In this document: in pieces, positions 7,733-16,475 of the stretch
Layout of the letters: every line of letters begins with the position of its first letter
How positions within the stretch are numbered: the stretch's first letter is position 1
Source of the DNA: Alteraurantiacibacter aquimixticola
GTDB taxonomy: Bacteria; Pseudomonadota; Alphaproteobacteria; Sphingomonadales; Sphingomonadaceae
Length of the DNA: 64,000 nucleotides
NCBI RefSeq assembly: GCF_004965515.1
Contig: NZ_SSHH01000001.1
Coordinates: forward strand, 1,119,280-1,183,279
Reading direction: 5' to 3'
Notes under the pieces: generated by a model
What the model saw: the letters and a program-made list of their open reading frames with translations, nothing else
Told to the model about the DNA's origin: nothing
Databases searched by the model: none
Made by a program: the position numbers and the translations under genes

Positions 7733-8710
7733 TTGCAAAAACTGATCGACAGGGCGACGGGCCTGTTCGCCATCTGGACGCTGCTGGGCGTCGCCTGGGC
7801 ATGGGCGGTGCCGGCGCATTTCGCCTGGGTCACGGGCACGCAGGTGGCGGGCCAGTCTTTGGTCAGCGTGATGCTGGGCGTCATCATGCTCGGCATGGGC
7901 CTGACGCTGAGCCTTGATGATTTCCGCCACGTCCTCTCCATGCCGCGACGGGTGCTGGCGGGCGCGGGGCTGCAATTCACGGTGATGCCGCTGGCGGGCC
8001 TGACTTTCGCCATGCTGTTCGGCCTTGAGCAGGGACTGGCGGTGGGGCTGGTGCTGGTGGCTTGCTGTCCGGGCGGGACGGCGTCCAACGTGGTGACCTA
8101 TCTCGCGCGGGCGAACTTGGCGCTGTCGGTTTCGATGACGCTGTGCTCGACCCTTGTAGCCATCCTCTTGACCCCGCTTCTGACCGACTGGCTGGCGGGT
8201 GTTTTCATCGCCATCGACCGTTGGAGCCTGCTGCGCAACATGGTCGCCATCGTGCTGGTGCCGGTGGTGGCGGGCGTGGCGCTCAACACGCTGCTGCCCA
8301 ATGTCACGCGGCGCATCGCGGTGGTCTCGCCGCTGGTTTCGGTGATCGCCGTGGTGCTGATCGTCGGGGCGATCATGGGCAATTCCAAGGCGCAGATCAT
8401 CGAACATGCGGGCGTGCTGCTGCTGGCGATCCTGCTGCTGCACCTGACCGGATTCGCGCTTGGCTATGCCGTGCCGCGCCTGCTGCGCTTTGCGGAGGTC
8501 GATTGCCGCACGATCAGTATCGAGGTGGGGATGCAGAATTCGGGGCTCGGTGCCAGCCTTGCCAGCACGCCGAGCTTCGCCGCGCAATTCTCCAGCGTGG
8601 CGCAGGCGGCGCTGGCGCCGGTTCCCAGCGCCATCTCCTCCGTCTATCACGTGGTCATCGGCTCGCTGCTGGCGGCCTGGTGGTCGCGGAAAGAGGATAA
8701 GGGCGAATGA
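7733..8710 (+). CDS. Bile acid:sodium symporter (BASS) family transporter
   Basis: A 325-residue integral membrane protein with the BASS signatures LGMGLTLSLDDF, ACCPGGTASNVVTYLARAN (first unwound helix, Na+ site) and ISIEVGMQNSGLGASLA (second). These bacterial proteins commonly move organic anions such as pantoate or keto acids with sodium. I take the TTG at 7733 because GGGGGAGGGG lies 6-7 bases upstream; a longer form from 7685 lacks such a site. The 3' end overlaps the next gene by 4 bases. Confidence 0.9.
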   Translation: MQKLIDRATGLFAIWTLLGVAWAWAVPAHFAWVTGTQVAGQSLVSVMLGVIMLGMGLTLSLDDFRHVLSMPRRVLAGAGLQFTVMPLAGLTFAMLFGLEQGLAVGLVLVACCPGGTASNVVTYLARANLALSVSMTLCSTLVAILLTPLLTDWLAGVFIAIDRWSLLRNMVAIVLVPVVAGVALNTLLPNVTRRIAVVSPLVSVIAVVLIVGAIMGNSKAQIIEHAGVLLLAILLLHLTGFALGYAVPRLLRFAEVDCRTISIEVGMQNSGLGASLASTPSFAAQFSSVAQAALAPVPSAISSVYHVVIGSLLAAWWSRKEDKGE

Positions 8711-9180
8711 ACTGGGATACGCTGTTCGGCGTTGCGAATATCTGGGCGCTGGCGAGCTGGGCCGTGCTGCTCCTGCTGCCGCGCGGCGAAATCACCAAGG
8801 CGCTGGTCTTCTATCTCGGCATAGGCCTCTTGTGCCTCGCCTATTCCGTGCTCTTCGTCCTGCTGGTGACGGGTTCGGTGGACAATGGCGCGCTGGCGGG
8901 CGCGGGCGGGGCCGGTTTCACGACGATCGAGGGCGTGCGCAATATCTTCATGTCCGATGGCGGGGTGACGGTGGGCTGGATCCACTATCTCGCGCTGGAC
9001 CTCTTCGCCGGCATGTGGATCGCGCGTGATGCGGATGCGAAGGGCATTTCGCGGATCGTGCAGGCGCCGGTGCTGCTGCTGACTTTCATCGCCGGGCCCT
9101 TCGGCCTGCTTATCTGGCTCATCATCCGCGAGCCGGCGGCGCGCCGGGCCAATCCGCGCAAGGGAAAGCTCAAGCTGTGA
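8707..9180 (+). CDS. ABA4-like (DUF4281) membrane protein
   Basis: A 157-residue four-helix membrane protein starting MNWDTLFGVANIWALASWA, with the conserved GGVTVGWIHYLALDLFAGMWIARDA and FIAGPFGLLIWLIIRE. This pattern matches the DUF4281/ABA4 family, whose plant member is needed for neoxanthin formation. A carotenoid link is possible but unproven for bacteria, and no carotenoid genes lie nearby. ATGA overlap with the preceding transporter and a GTGA overlap with the next gene indicate an operon. Confidence 0.8.
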   Translation: MNWDTLFGVANIWALASWAVLLLLPRGEITKALVFYLGIGLLCLAYSVLFVLLVTGSVDNGALAGAGGAGFTTIEGVRNIFMSDGGVTVGWIHYLALDLFAGMWIARDADAKGISRIVQAPVLLLTFIAGPFGLLIWLIIREPAARRANPRKGKLKL

Positions 9181-9770
9181 AGAAGGAAGCCCCCGCGGCC
9201 GCGCGCAATCGCGAATCCATCGCCGATGTGCTGGCTGAAGAGCTGCCTGATAGCGGAACGGTGCTCGAAATCGCCAGCGGGACGGGGGAGCATGTAACCC
9301 TGTTCGCCGAGCGCTTCCCGCAACTCAACTGGCAGCCGAGCGATCCCGATGCGGAGGCGCGCGCTTCCATCGCCGCATGGTCCGCCGAGGCGGGCCTTGC
9401 CAATATCGCGCCGCCGCTGGAAGTGGATGCCTCCGCGCTGGATTGGCCGGTTGAGGCCGCCGATGCGATCATCTGCATCAACATGGTCCATATCAGTCCC
9501 GTCGCCGCCAGCGAGGGATTGCTCGCAGCCGCCGGGCGGATGCTGCCATCAGGCGCGCCGCTGATCTTCTACGGCCCGTGGCTGGAGGAGGGGGTGGAGA
9601 CGGTCGAGAGCAACCTTGCCTTCGATGCCAGCCTAAAGTCGCGCAATCCGCAGTGGGGCCTGCGCCGCGCGGAATGGATGGAAGCGCTGGCGGCATCTCA
9701 TAGCCTGAGGCGGACACGGCGCGTGGCCATGCCCGCCAACAATATCATGCTGGTCTATCGCAAGCGCTAG
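9177..9770 (+). CDS. DUF938 SAM-dependent methyltransferase
   Basis: This 197-residue class I methyltransferase-like protein starts with GTG at 9177, overlapping the previous stop. The SAM-binding loop VLEIASGTGEHVTLFAERFP is followed by WQPSDPDAEARASI, both hallmarks of the DUF938 family, and by ICINMVHISP and LIFYGPW. The substrate is unknown. Confidence 0.88.
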   Translation: MKKEAPAAARNRESIADVLAEELPDSGTVLEIASGTGEHVTLFAERFPQLNWQPSDPDAEARASIAAWSAEAGLANIAPPLEVDASALDWPVEAADAIICINMVHISPVAASEGLLAAAGRMLPSGAPLIFYGPWLEEGVETVESNLAFDASLKSRNPQWGLRRAEWMEALAASHSLRRTRRVAMPANNIMLVYRKR

Positions 9771-9786
9771 GGGGAGGCGTGCAGCC

Positions 9787-9915
9787 TCAGGTTTCGTCGT
9801 CGACGGCGTCCGCGGCCGACTTCAGGTCATCGCCTACGCCGCGCACCGTGTTGCAGGCAGCCACGCTCAGCGTCAGCAGGCCGACGGTCACGGCGATTAC
9901 GATCTTGCGAGCCAT
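9787..9915 (-). CDS. Entericidin-like small lipoprotein
   Basis: This 42-residue peptide starts with ATG at 9915: MARKIVIAVTVGLLTLSVAAC, then NTVRGVGDDLKSAADAVDDET. LSVAAC is a lipobox with the lipidated cysteine at residue 21, and the CNTVRGVGxD motif is characteristic of the entericidin EcnA/EcnB family. In enterobacteria these are toxin/antidote membrane lipoproteins; in alphaproteobacteria single copies are common and of uncertain role. It converges on the methyltransferase gene 17 bases away. Confidence 0.85.
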   Translation of the reverse strand: MARKIVIAVTVGLLTLSVAACNTVRGVGDDLKSAADAVDDET

Positions 9916-9977
9916 TCTTCTCTTCCTTTCAAGAATCCCGACTTGGGGATGTAGCAGAAAAAACGCCGATGGAAGCC

Positions 9978-10898
9978 TCAAGTTCCGGCCGCGCCACGCT
10001 GGTCGGCAAAGCGGTTCCTGGCCACGATGCGTTCCCTCCAGGCGATGATCAATCCCGCCGCCACGATCAGCGGCGCGCCCAGCCAGGTGGTGGCGGGCGG
10101 AAGCATGGCGAAGAGCAGCCAGCCATAGATCGTCGCCCACACGATCGATGAATAGTCCATCACGATCACGCTGGAGACCTGCCCGTAACGCAGCGCCAGC
10201 GTGATCCCCAGCTGGCCGAAAGTACCGGCAAGGCCGATCACGAGCAGCAGCATCCAGTCCTCGAAGGAATGCGCTTTGCTGACAAAGGGCACGACGGGCA
10301 GCAGGCAGACGGAGCTCGTCACAGCGAACCAGAACACGATCACCAGCGACTTCTCCGTGCGCGAGAGGTCGCGGATCTGGATCGAGATCAGCGCGATCAT
10401 GAAAGCGCCGCCCAGTGCCACCAGCGCGCCGTAGAGCGGGATGTGCCCGCCGCCCGGCTGTGCGATCACGATGATGCCAGCAAAGCCCGCTGCCACCGCT
10501 GACCAGCGCCATACGCCGATCGTCTCCTTCAACAGGATGACCGAGAGGATCACCGCGAAGATTGGCGCGGAAAAGCCGATCGTGGTCGCCTCCGCCAGCG
10601 GCAGCAGAACCACCGCGCCGAAATTGAGCACCATTCCGGCCAGGCCATAGAGCCCGCGCGCCAAGTGCGCCTTTGGCCGCTTGGTAGCGAGCGTCATCAC
10701 GCCGCCCGACAGCATGGCCCAGACCAGCAGGATCGGAATGGCGATGGCCTGCCGCCAGAACAGCAGTTCGATCAGATGGATGCCGCGTTCGGATGCAAAC
10801 TTGATGAGCGCGGCCATGGTGGCAAGGCCGGCAATGCCCAAAAGGCGGATCAGCAGCGCCAGCAAGGGACGGTCATTATCGCTTTCGCCGGCATTCAT
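9978..10898 (-). CDS. DMT-superfamily (EamA) transporter
   Basis: A 306-residue protein with about ten hydrophobic segments forming two EamA repeats (LPLAEATTIGFSAPIFAVILS in the first, ALRYGQVSSVIVMDYSSIVWA in the second). It starts MNAGESDNDRP at 10898; further upstream in-frame codons lie in the divergent intergenic region and lack membrane-protein character. It is likely a metabolite exporter of unknown substrate, related to but more distant than the tandem pair at 19.3-21.1 kb. Confidence 0.85.
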   Translation of the reverse strand: MNAGESDNDRPLLALLIRLLGIAGLATMAALIKFASERGIHLIELLFWRQAIAIPILLVWAMLSGGVMTLATKRPKAHLARGLYGLAGMVLNFGAVVLLPLAEATTIGFSAPIFAVILSVILLKETIGVWRWSAVAAGFAGIIVIAQPGGGHIPLYGALVALGGAFMIALISIQIRDLSRTEKSLVIVFWFAVTSSVCLLPVVPFVSKAHSFEDWMLLLVIGLAGTFGQLGITLALRYGQVSSVIVMDYSSIVWATIYGWLLFAMLPPATTWLGAPLIVAAGLIIAWRERIVARNRFADQRGAAGT

Positions 10899-10976
10899 GC
10901 CATTGCCATAGGCGCGGCGCGGCAATCTGCAAACAGTGCTTGAAGGGTCATTGAACAGCGGCGGGGCAGGACGCAT

Positions 10977-11222
10977 ATGCGCGCGACGCAAATGCATTGG
11001 CCCGCCTTCATCACCTTCGCCAGCGAGGCGACCCATCTGGCCTTCTGGGCCGGCGGTTTCCTGCTGCTCGCCGTATATGCGCTTGTGGCAGAGAAGCGGC
11101 GGGCGAAGCGGAGAGACATCGACCGTGTCGGCTATATGCCCTGGACGCTGGTGTTCCTGGTCTCCGCCTTTGTCGGCAGCGGCTTGCTGGTAGTGGCGGT
11201 GAAGGGCTGGGTTGCGGGGTAG
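10977..11222 (+). CDS. Small two-helix membrane protein, unknown function
   Basis: This 81-residue protein has two hydrophobic helices (AFWAGGFLLLAVYALVA and WTLVFLVSAFVGSGLLVVAVKGWVAG) separated by a basic loop (EKRRAKRRDIDRVGYMP). A possible alternative ATG lies at 10992. It is divergent from the DMT gene at 10898, with a 78-bp shared upstream region. I recognise no family; the coding call rests on membrane-protein-like composition. Confidence 0.55.
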   Translation: MRATQMHWPAFITFASEATHLAFWAGGFLLLAVYALVAEKRRAKRRDIDRVGYMPWTLVFLVSAFVGSGLLVVAVKGWVAG

Positions 11223-11351
11223 TTGGGGTTTTTTGTGGGCACGCATCCGCGGGTGCGTCCTCGCTAGACGGGCAGCAAGCTGCCCCCGCTGCGGGCGGCC
11301 GTTCGGCCTTGCGGTCGGCTGGGCGCCCGTGCTGCCGCGACCTCACTTCAC

Positions 11352-11434
11352 CGTCATTGCGAGGAGCGTAGCGACGCGGCAATCCAGAGAAGTGCAGTCC
11401 CGCACTGGATTGCTTCGCTTCGCTCGCAATGACG
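11352..11434. repeat. REP-like palindromic element (copy 1)
   Basis: Left end CGTCATTGCGAGGAGCGTAG, ending GCGGCAATCCAG; right end CTGGATTGC, ending CGCTCGCAATGACG. The two halves form a long imperfect hairpin. Related copies lie at 46866-46961 (same orientation) and 62723-62836 (opposite orientation). All three sit between convergent genes. Confidence 0.85.
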
Positions 11435-11542
11435 ATTGTGATGCAGCGCCTGAACGGGCCAAAGGCCCGCAAGCGCGACCGCGCGCCCGCAGCCGCCCCG
11501 CAGTGGAGCGAAGCGAAACGGAGGGATTCAGGCGAGGATATC

Positions 11543-11562
11543 GCAGGCCCGGATGGGCCTGC
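11543..11562. repeat. Perfect GC-rich hairpin 10 bp after cpaF
   Basis: GCAGGCCC-GGAT-GGGCCTGC is an exact 8-bp stem with a 4-base loop, starting just past the cpaF stop. No T-run follows on the minus strand, so it may stabilise the transcript end rather than act as a classical terminator. Confidence 0.5.
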
Positions 11563-11571
11563 GCAGGCGTG

Positions 11572-13101
11572 TCAGAGACACGCTTCCAAGTAAGCCTGGT
11601 CGAAGCCGAACTGGCGGGCTTTTTCGAGCGTGTAGGGGCGCAGGCCGCTGGAGCGGAATTCGCCGAGGATCTTGCCGTCCTCACTCTCGTCCAGATACTC
11701 GAACTTGAACAGTTCCTGCGTCACGATCACGTCGCCTTCCATGCCGATCACCTCGGTGATGTTGGTCGTGCGGCGCGAACCGTCGCGAAGGCGCTTCACC
11801 TGCACGATCAGATCGACAGATTCGGCGATCTGGCGCGAAATGGCTTCCTTCGGGATCTTGATGTCGCCCATCAGGATCATGTTTTCCATACGGCCCAGGC
11901 ACTCGCGCGGGGAGTTGGCGTGAAGCGTACACATGGAGCCATCGTGGCCGGTGTTCATGGCGGCGAGGAGGTCGAAACACTCCGCGCCACGAATTTCGCC
12001 CAGGATGATGCGGTCAGGACGCATACGCAGGGCGTTCTTCACAAGGTCGCCGATGGTGATGGCGCCCTGGCCTTCAAGGTTCGGCGGACGCGTTTCCAGC
12101 GGCAGCCAGTGCGGCTGCTGCAGGCGAAGTTCGGCGGCGTCCTCGATCGTCAGCACGCGCTCGCCCGGGTCGATCATCTTCGACAGGGCGTTGAGCATGG
12201 TCGTCTTACCCGAACCCGTACCGCCGGAGATGACCACGTTCATGCGGCAGGCGCCGGCAATCTTCAACGCGGTCGCCATCTTGTCGCTCATCGAGCCGAA
12301 GCCCTTGAGCATGTCGATGGTGATCGGCTTCTCGGAAAACTTACGAATGGAGATCGCGGTGCCGCGCAGCGAAAGCGGCGGCACGATCACGTTCACACGT
12401 GAACCGTCCTTGAGGCGGGCGTCGGCCAGCGGCGTGGTCTGGTCGACGCGGCGGCCGACCTGGTTCACGATGCGCTGGGCGATCTGGAAGAGGTGGCTTT
12501 CATCGCGGAACTTGATCGGCGCGATGGTCAGCTTGCCCTTCTTTTCAATATAGGTCTGGTCCGGGCCGTTGACCATGATATCGGTCACGTCGGGGTCGCC
12601 GAGCAACTCTTCGAGCGGGCCGAAGCCCAGCAGCTCGTCGATCAGCACCTTTTCCAGCGCGAACTGCTCGCGGCGGTTGAGGGTGATCTTGAGCTCGGCC
12701 AGCACCTCCAGGATGATGGGGCGGAATTCTTCGGAAAGCTCTTCCTTGGTCAGCGTAGCCGCTGCTTCGGGATCGACGCGTTCGAGCAGACGCGGCAGCA
12801 CCTGCTCCTTGATCTTGTGGACCGACGCCTCGAAGCCTGTCGGCTCGTTGGAGGCTTCGTTGACCGAATTGGCGCGATCGGCAAGGCGCGACATCGCATC
12901 GCTACCGCCCGGCATGCCGGGCATGGCATCTGCCATCGGCGCTTCGGCGCCTTCATCGGGTACGGGAGGGAATTGTTCGCCGCCGGAGTCTTGCGCGGAA
13001 CCACCTGCACCGCCACCCTGCATGGGTTTGGCCACACCGAAGGAGGGGCGGGCACCTGCTTTCATGCCACCAGCTCCGTTCTTGCGTCCGAAAGCGCTCA
13101 T
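11572..13101 (-). CDS. cpaF: CpaF/TadA-type secretion ATPase (tight adherence / Flp pilus)
   Basis: A 509-residue protein with a disordered Gly/Pro/Met-rich N-terminus (about 1-80), then the CpaF core: FGPLEELLGDPDVTDIMVNG, Walker A ISGGTGSGKTTMLNAL, ERVLTIEDAAELRL, RPDRIILGEIRGAECFDLLAAMNTGH and the His-box STLHANSP-like CTLHANSPREC. The start at 13101 (MSAFGRKNG) is preferred to the upstream 13155. CpaF powers Flp/Tad pilus assembly at the cytoplasmic face. No other tad/cpa gene is in the window, so the gene is separated from any partner cluster. The gene upstream is divergent. Confidence 0.93.
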   Translation of the reverse strand: MSAFGRKNGAGGMKAGARPSFGVAKPMQGGGAGGSAQDSGGEQFPPVPDEGAEAPMADAMPGMPGGSDAMSRLADRANSVNEASNEPTGFEASVHKIKEQVLPRLLERVDPEAAATLTKEELSEEFRPIILEVLAELKITLNRREQFALEKVLIDELLGFGPLEELLGDPDVTDIMVNGPDQTYIEKKGKLTIAPIKFRDESHLFQIAQRIVNQVGRRVDQTTPLADARLKDGSRVNVIVPPLSLRGTAISIRKFSEKPITIDMLKGFGSMSDKMATALKIAGACRMNVVISGGTGSGKTTMLNALSKMIDPGERVLTIEDAAELRLQQPHWLPLETRPPNLEGQGAITIGDLVKNALRMRPDRIILGEIRGAECFDLLAAMNTGHDGSMCTLHANSPRECLGRMENMILMGDIKIPKEAISRQIAESVDLIVQVKRLRDGSRRTTNITEVIGMEGDVIVTQELFKFEYLDESEDGKILGEFRSSGLRPYTLEKARQFGFDQAYLEACL

Positions 13102-13264
13102 GCGTCTGTCCCCGTCATATCTTTCCGCCACGCTCAAAAGCGGCGGATTACTCACTCGATGCTTCTTGCGAATTTAGGTGAAGAACTGGTTAAGTCTCTT
13201 GGCTGCAATTGGTGCCATTCGCGGATCTTCGAGCTATTCCGGGGGCAAACAGGGATAATGCGCA

Positions 13265-14386
13265 ATGCGGGTGATGCTGTGGGGGACCTATGATACGGGC
13301 AAGCCGCGCACGCGCCTGATGCGTGAGGCGCTGCGCCGGATCGATCTGCAGCTGACCGAGATTCATACGAGTGTATGGCAAGGGGTCGAGGACAAGAGCG
13401 GCCTTTCCGGTTCGGGGCGGCTGCTGGGCTTCGCGCTGCGCTGGCTGCTCGCCTATCCGGGCCTTGTCTGGCGTTTCCTGCGTGCTGAGCGCACAGACGT
13501 TGTCGTGGTGGGCTATCTCGGCCTGTTCGATGTGCTGGTGATCGCGCCGTTTGCCCGCATGCGTGGCATTCCCGTCGTCTGGGACGCTTTCCTCTCGCTC
13601 TACGATACCTATGCACGGGATAGGGGGATGGCTGCCGAGCGTTCACTGCAAGCGCGGCTGCTGCGCCGGGCGGAAGCGGCGGCGGCGCGCTGGGCAGACC
13701 TGGTAGTGCTCGATACCGCGGCGCATGCGGACATGTTTGCCGAACTGCACAATCTGCCGGCCAAGGCGATGGGAAACGCCTTCGTCGGGGCGGAGGATAG
13801 CGCCTTTGCGGCTCTCCCGGCGAGGGAGCAGGATGGTGGGCAAGGGCTGGTCAAGGTGTTGTTTTACGGCCAGTTCATCCCCTTGCATGGCATCGATACG
13901 ATTATCGAGGCAGCGCTGGGCGAACGCGGGCGCGCCTTCCACTGGACGATCATCGGCAAAGGGCAAGAAGCGCCACGCATCGACGCGCTGCTGGCGACAG
14001 CCGACGCGGCACATATCGAGCGGATCGCATGGGTCGATTATCCCGCTCTGCGTCAGGCTATGGCGGAAGCGGATATCGCACTGGGCATCTTCGGCACCAG
14101 CGAGAAGGCGGCGCGTGTGATCCCGAACAAGGCCTTCCAGGCGCTTGCCACCGGACTGCCGCTGGTGACGCGCGATTCCCCGGCCATGCGCGAACTGGCG
14201 GAAGGGGAGGCGCGCGGCCTCTACCTCGTCCCGCCCGCTGATCCCGATGCATTGCTCGATGCTCTGGAAGCTTTCGCGGCGGAACGTGACAGCCTGCCGC
14301 AAAGCCTGCATCAGGACCTCAAGGCGCGCTTCGCCTTGCCTGCGCTGACGGCCCAATGGCGAGACCTGCTGGAAAGAGTGACATGA
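13265..14386 (+). CDS. Glycosyltransferase (GT4-like)
   Basis: A 373-residue GT-B fold protein with VMLWGTYDTGKPRTRLM at the N-terminus, LVKVLFYGQFIPLHGIDTIIEA at the start of the second Rossmann domain, WTIIGKGQE, and EKAARVIPNKAFQALATGLPLVTRDSPAMREL, which resembles the nucleotide-sugar binding region of GT4. It overlaps the next gene by 4 bases (ATGA), beginning a three-gene glycan operon (GT - RgpF-like - flippase). The donor and acceptor sugars are unknown. Confidence 0.85.
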   Translation: MRVMLWGTYDTGKPRTRLMREALRRIDLQLTEIHTSVWQGVEDKSGLSGSGRLLGFALRWLLAYPGLVWRFLRAERTDVVVVGYLGLFDVLVIAPFARMRGIPVVWDAFLSLYDTYARDRGMAAERSLQARLLRRAEAAAARWADLVVLDTAAHADMFAELHNLPAKAMGNAFVGAEDSAFAALPAREQDGGQGLVKVLFYGQFIPLHGIDTIIEAALGERGRAFHWTIIGKGQEAPRIDALLATADAAHIERIAWVDYPALRQAMAEADIALGIFGTSEKAARVIPNKAFQALATGLPLVTRDSPAMRELAEGEARGLYLVPPADPDALLDALEAFAAERDSLPQSLHQDLKARFALPALTAQWRDLLERVT

Positions 14387-15204
14387 CCCGCCGCCTTGCC
14401 ATCCTCCAGCAATTCGACCCCGCTGGCGGTGTGCCGCATTACATCCGCGCGCATCTCGAAGGCCTGCGCCCGGTGGCGGAGCGGATCGTGCTCGTCTCCA
14501 ATTCGCCCGTCGCGGCCGAGGATCGCGCGGTGGCGGAGGCGATATGCGACGCGGTGATCGAGCGGCCGAACACCGGATGGGACTTTGCCGGCTGGCGCGA
14601 TGCGCTGGCGCTGGAGGACATGGCACAGTGGGACGAGGTGATCCTCACCAACTCCAGCGTCATTGGCCCGCTTTTCCCGCTGGCATCGATTTTCGCCGAG
14701 ATGGACACCCGGCGGGAGAAAGAAGCGTTCGACTTCTGGGGCATGGTTTTCTCACGCCAGATCCGCCACCACTTGCAGAGCTATTTCTTCGTCTTTTCCG
14801 CGCCCGTCATCCGCAGCGACGCCTGGCGGTCCTTCTGGCGGGGCGTTGCCGATATCGACGACAAGGACGAGGTGATCGCGCGTTACGAAGCTGGGATCAC
14901 CGTCGCGCTGGCAAGCGGCGGTTTCTCCTATGCCGCCTACATGCCCGACCCGCCATTGGCGCGGCGGATACGCATCTGCGATTGGGAGGTGCTGGGTAAG
15001 AGGATACACATCCCCTTCGATTGCACCCGCGTGAACCGCACGGTGCGCTGGCATGATGAGCTGGTCGAACAGGGCTTTCCCTACCTCAAGGCCTCGCTCC
15101 TTTGGGGCAAGGACACCTGGCGCCTCAAGGACTTCGACCGCATCCGAGACCTCACCGCAGGCACGTTTGACTGGTCCGCGATAGAACGGGACATGCAGAA
15201 GTGA
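14383..15204 (+). CDS. Rhamnan-synthesis-F (RgpF)-like glycan protein
   Basis: A 273-residue protein starting MTRRLAILQQFDPAGGVPHYI with VPHYIRAHLEGL, ERIVLVSNSPV, NTGWDFAGWRDAL, ILTNSSVIGPLFPL and FDFWGMVFSRQIRHHLQSYFFVF. These blocks match the rhamnan synthesis protein F family found in surface polysaccharide clusters. The start at 14383 overlaps the previous stop; the end overlaps the flippase start. It is probably a glycosyltransferase-like enzyme of the same glycan pathway. Confidence 0.85.
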   Translation: MTRRLAILQQFDPAGGVPHYIRAHLEGLRPVAERIVLVSNSPVAAEDRAVAEAICDAVIERPNTGWDFAGWRDALALEDMAQWDEVILTNSSVIGPLFPLASIFAEMDTRREKEAFDFWGMVFSRQIRHHLQSYFFVFSAPVIRSDAWRSFWRGVADIDDKDEVIARYEAGITVALASGGFSYAAYMPDPPLARRIRICDWEVLGKRIHIPFDCTRVNRTVRWHDELVEQGFPYLKASLLWGKDTWRLKDFDRIRDLTAGTFDWSAIERDMQK

Positions 15205-16475
15205 TCGCGGCATTGCGCGAGTTGCAGGCCCGCTTTCCGGGCCTTGCCTCGATCGGGCGGAACGCCGCGCATTTCGTCACCGGCGAGTGGGCCGAGGTCC
15301 TTCTGCGAGCGATCTACGCCATCGCCATTTCGCGCTTCCTCGGCCCGTCGGATTACGGCTGGTGGAGCTATGCCTTCTCGGTCAGCGCCATCTGCATCAA
15401 CTTCGCGGCCATGGGCTCCGAATTGCTGCTGCCCGAACGGATAGGGAAGGATCGGGAAGCGGCGCTTCCCTTTATCGAGACGTCTTTTGCCGTCCGGCTG
15501 CTGCTGCTGTCTGCCTTTGGCGTGCTGATGGCGGGCTACGCGCTGTTCGGAGCGACCGAGACGATGGAGCGGCTCGCCTTGCTCGTCTTGCTGCCGACCG
15601 TGCTTTTTCGCGGGATCAGCAACTGGCTGCGATTGGCGGCGATCGGCTTCGAGCAGGCATCGCTGGCCATGCGCCCGATGGTGATGGTTCGCGCGGCGGA
15701 GCTGGTGCTCGGCATCGGCCTTGTGCTGACGGGGGCGAACTTGCTGACATTGCTGGCCCTGCATGGGCTGAGCTGGCTGGTCGAGGTCGCGATCATCATG
15801 CCGCGCATCCGCAAGCTTGCGCTGCTACAGCTGCGGATACGCCGCTCCGAGCTGTCCGACGTCGTGCGAAAGGGCGCAATTATCGGCGTGGCAAGCGGCC
15901 TGACTTTCCTGCTCTTCGCCGCGCCGCTGATCCTGCTGAAGCATTATTCCGGCGACATCGCCGCGGTCGGGCAATTCGGCCTGGCCATGCAGCTGTCCAT
16001 GTTCGCCGTGATGGCGCTGCAGGGCGTGCTCACCGCGGCGCAATCGGTGCTCAGCCGCGCAGTGGCACGTGAGGATGAGCGCGCGCGCTATTTCGGCTTG
16101 CTGTTCCTGCTCGGCTGCATCGTCCTGGCGGTTCCGGCCTGGTTCGGTGCGCGCTGGCTCGGCGTTCCGGTGGTCACCTGGCTGCTTGGGGAGCAATATC
16201 GGATGGCGGGCGAGCTTCTGCCGATCTGCCTCATGCTGGCGATTTCGGTGCTGATGGCCAATGGCTACTGGCAGCTGCTGGTGATCCACGGCAGGATTGC
16301 CGCAGGGGCCGTGGTCAACCTGCTATCGGTCCTGCTGCTGGCGGGAACGGCCGCCAGCATGATTGCCGAATATGGAGCTGCGGGTGCTGCCTATGCGGCG
16401 ATCTTGGCGGGCCTTTTGCGGAGCGTGCTGCTGGTGATTGCGGGAACGCTGTCGGGCCGTCAGAAATCGACGTAG
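15201..16475 (+). CDS. Polysaccharide/O-antigen flippase (MOP superfamily)
   Basis: The 424-residue multi-spanning protein (about 12 hydrophobic segments) starts with GTG at 15201, overlapping the RgpF-like stop. The early motif AEVLLRAIYAIAISRFLGPSDYGWWSYAFS is typical of Wzx-like exporters (G-P-x-D/E-Y-G). It presumably flips the lipid-linked glycan built by the two upstream products. The last 16 bases overlap the convergent GT39-like gene. Confidence 0.85.
   Translation: MIAALRELQARFPGLASIGRNAAHFVTGEWAEVLLRAIYAIAISRFLGPSDYGWWSYAFSVSAICINFAAMGSELLLPERIGKDREAALPFIETSFAVRLLLLSAFGVLMAGYALFGATETMERLALLVLLPTVLFRGISNWLRLAAIGFEQASLAMRPMVMVRAAELVLGIGLVLTGANLLTLLALHGLSWLVEVAIIMPRIRKLALLQLRIRRSELSDVVRKGAIIGVASGLTFLLFAAPLILLKHYSGDIAAVGQFGLAMQLSMFAVMALQGVLTAAQSVLSRAVAREDERARYFGLLFLLGCIVLAVPAWFGARWLGVPVVTWLLGEQYRMAGELLPICLMLAISVLMANGYWQLLVIHGRIAAGAVVNLLSVLLLAGTAASMIAEYGAAGAAYAAILAGLLRSVLLVIAGTLSGRQKST

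Larger units (their letters stand above)
11223..11571. other. Gene-free 349-bp region rich in palindromes
   Basis: No convincing gene lies between the convergent ends of the small membrane gene and cpaF. It contains GGGCAGCAAGCTGCCC near 11270-11285, the REP-like element at 11352-11434, GGGCCAAAGGCCC near 11457-11469 and the hairpin at 11543-11562. The scattered short palindromes look like a mosaic of repeat remnants. Confidence 0.6.
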
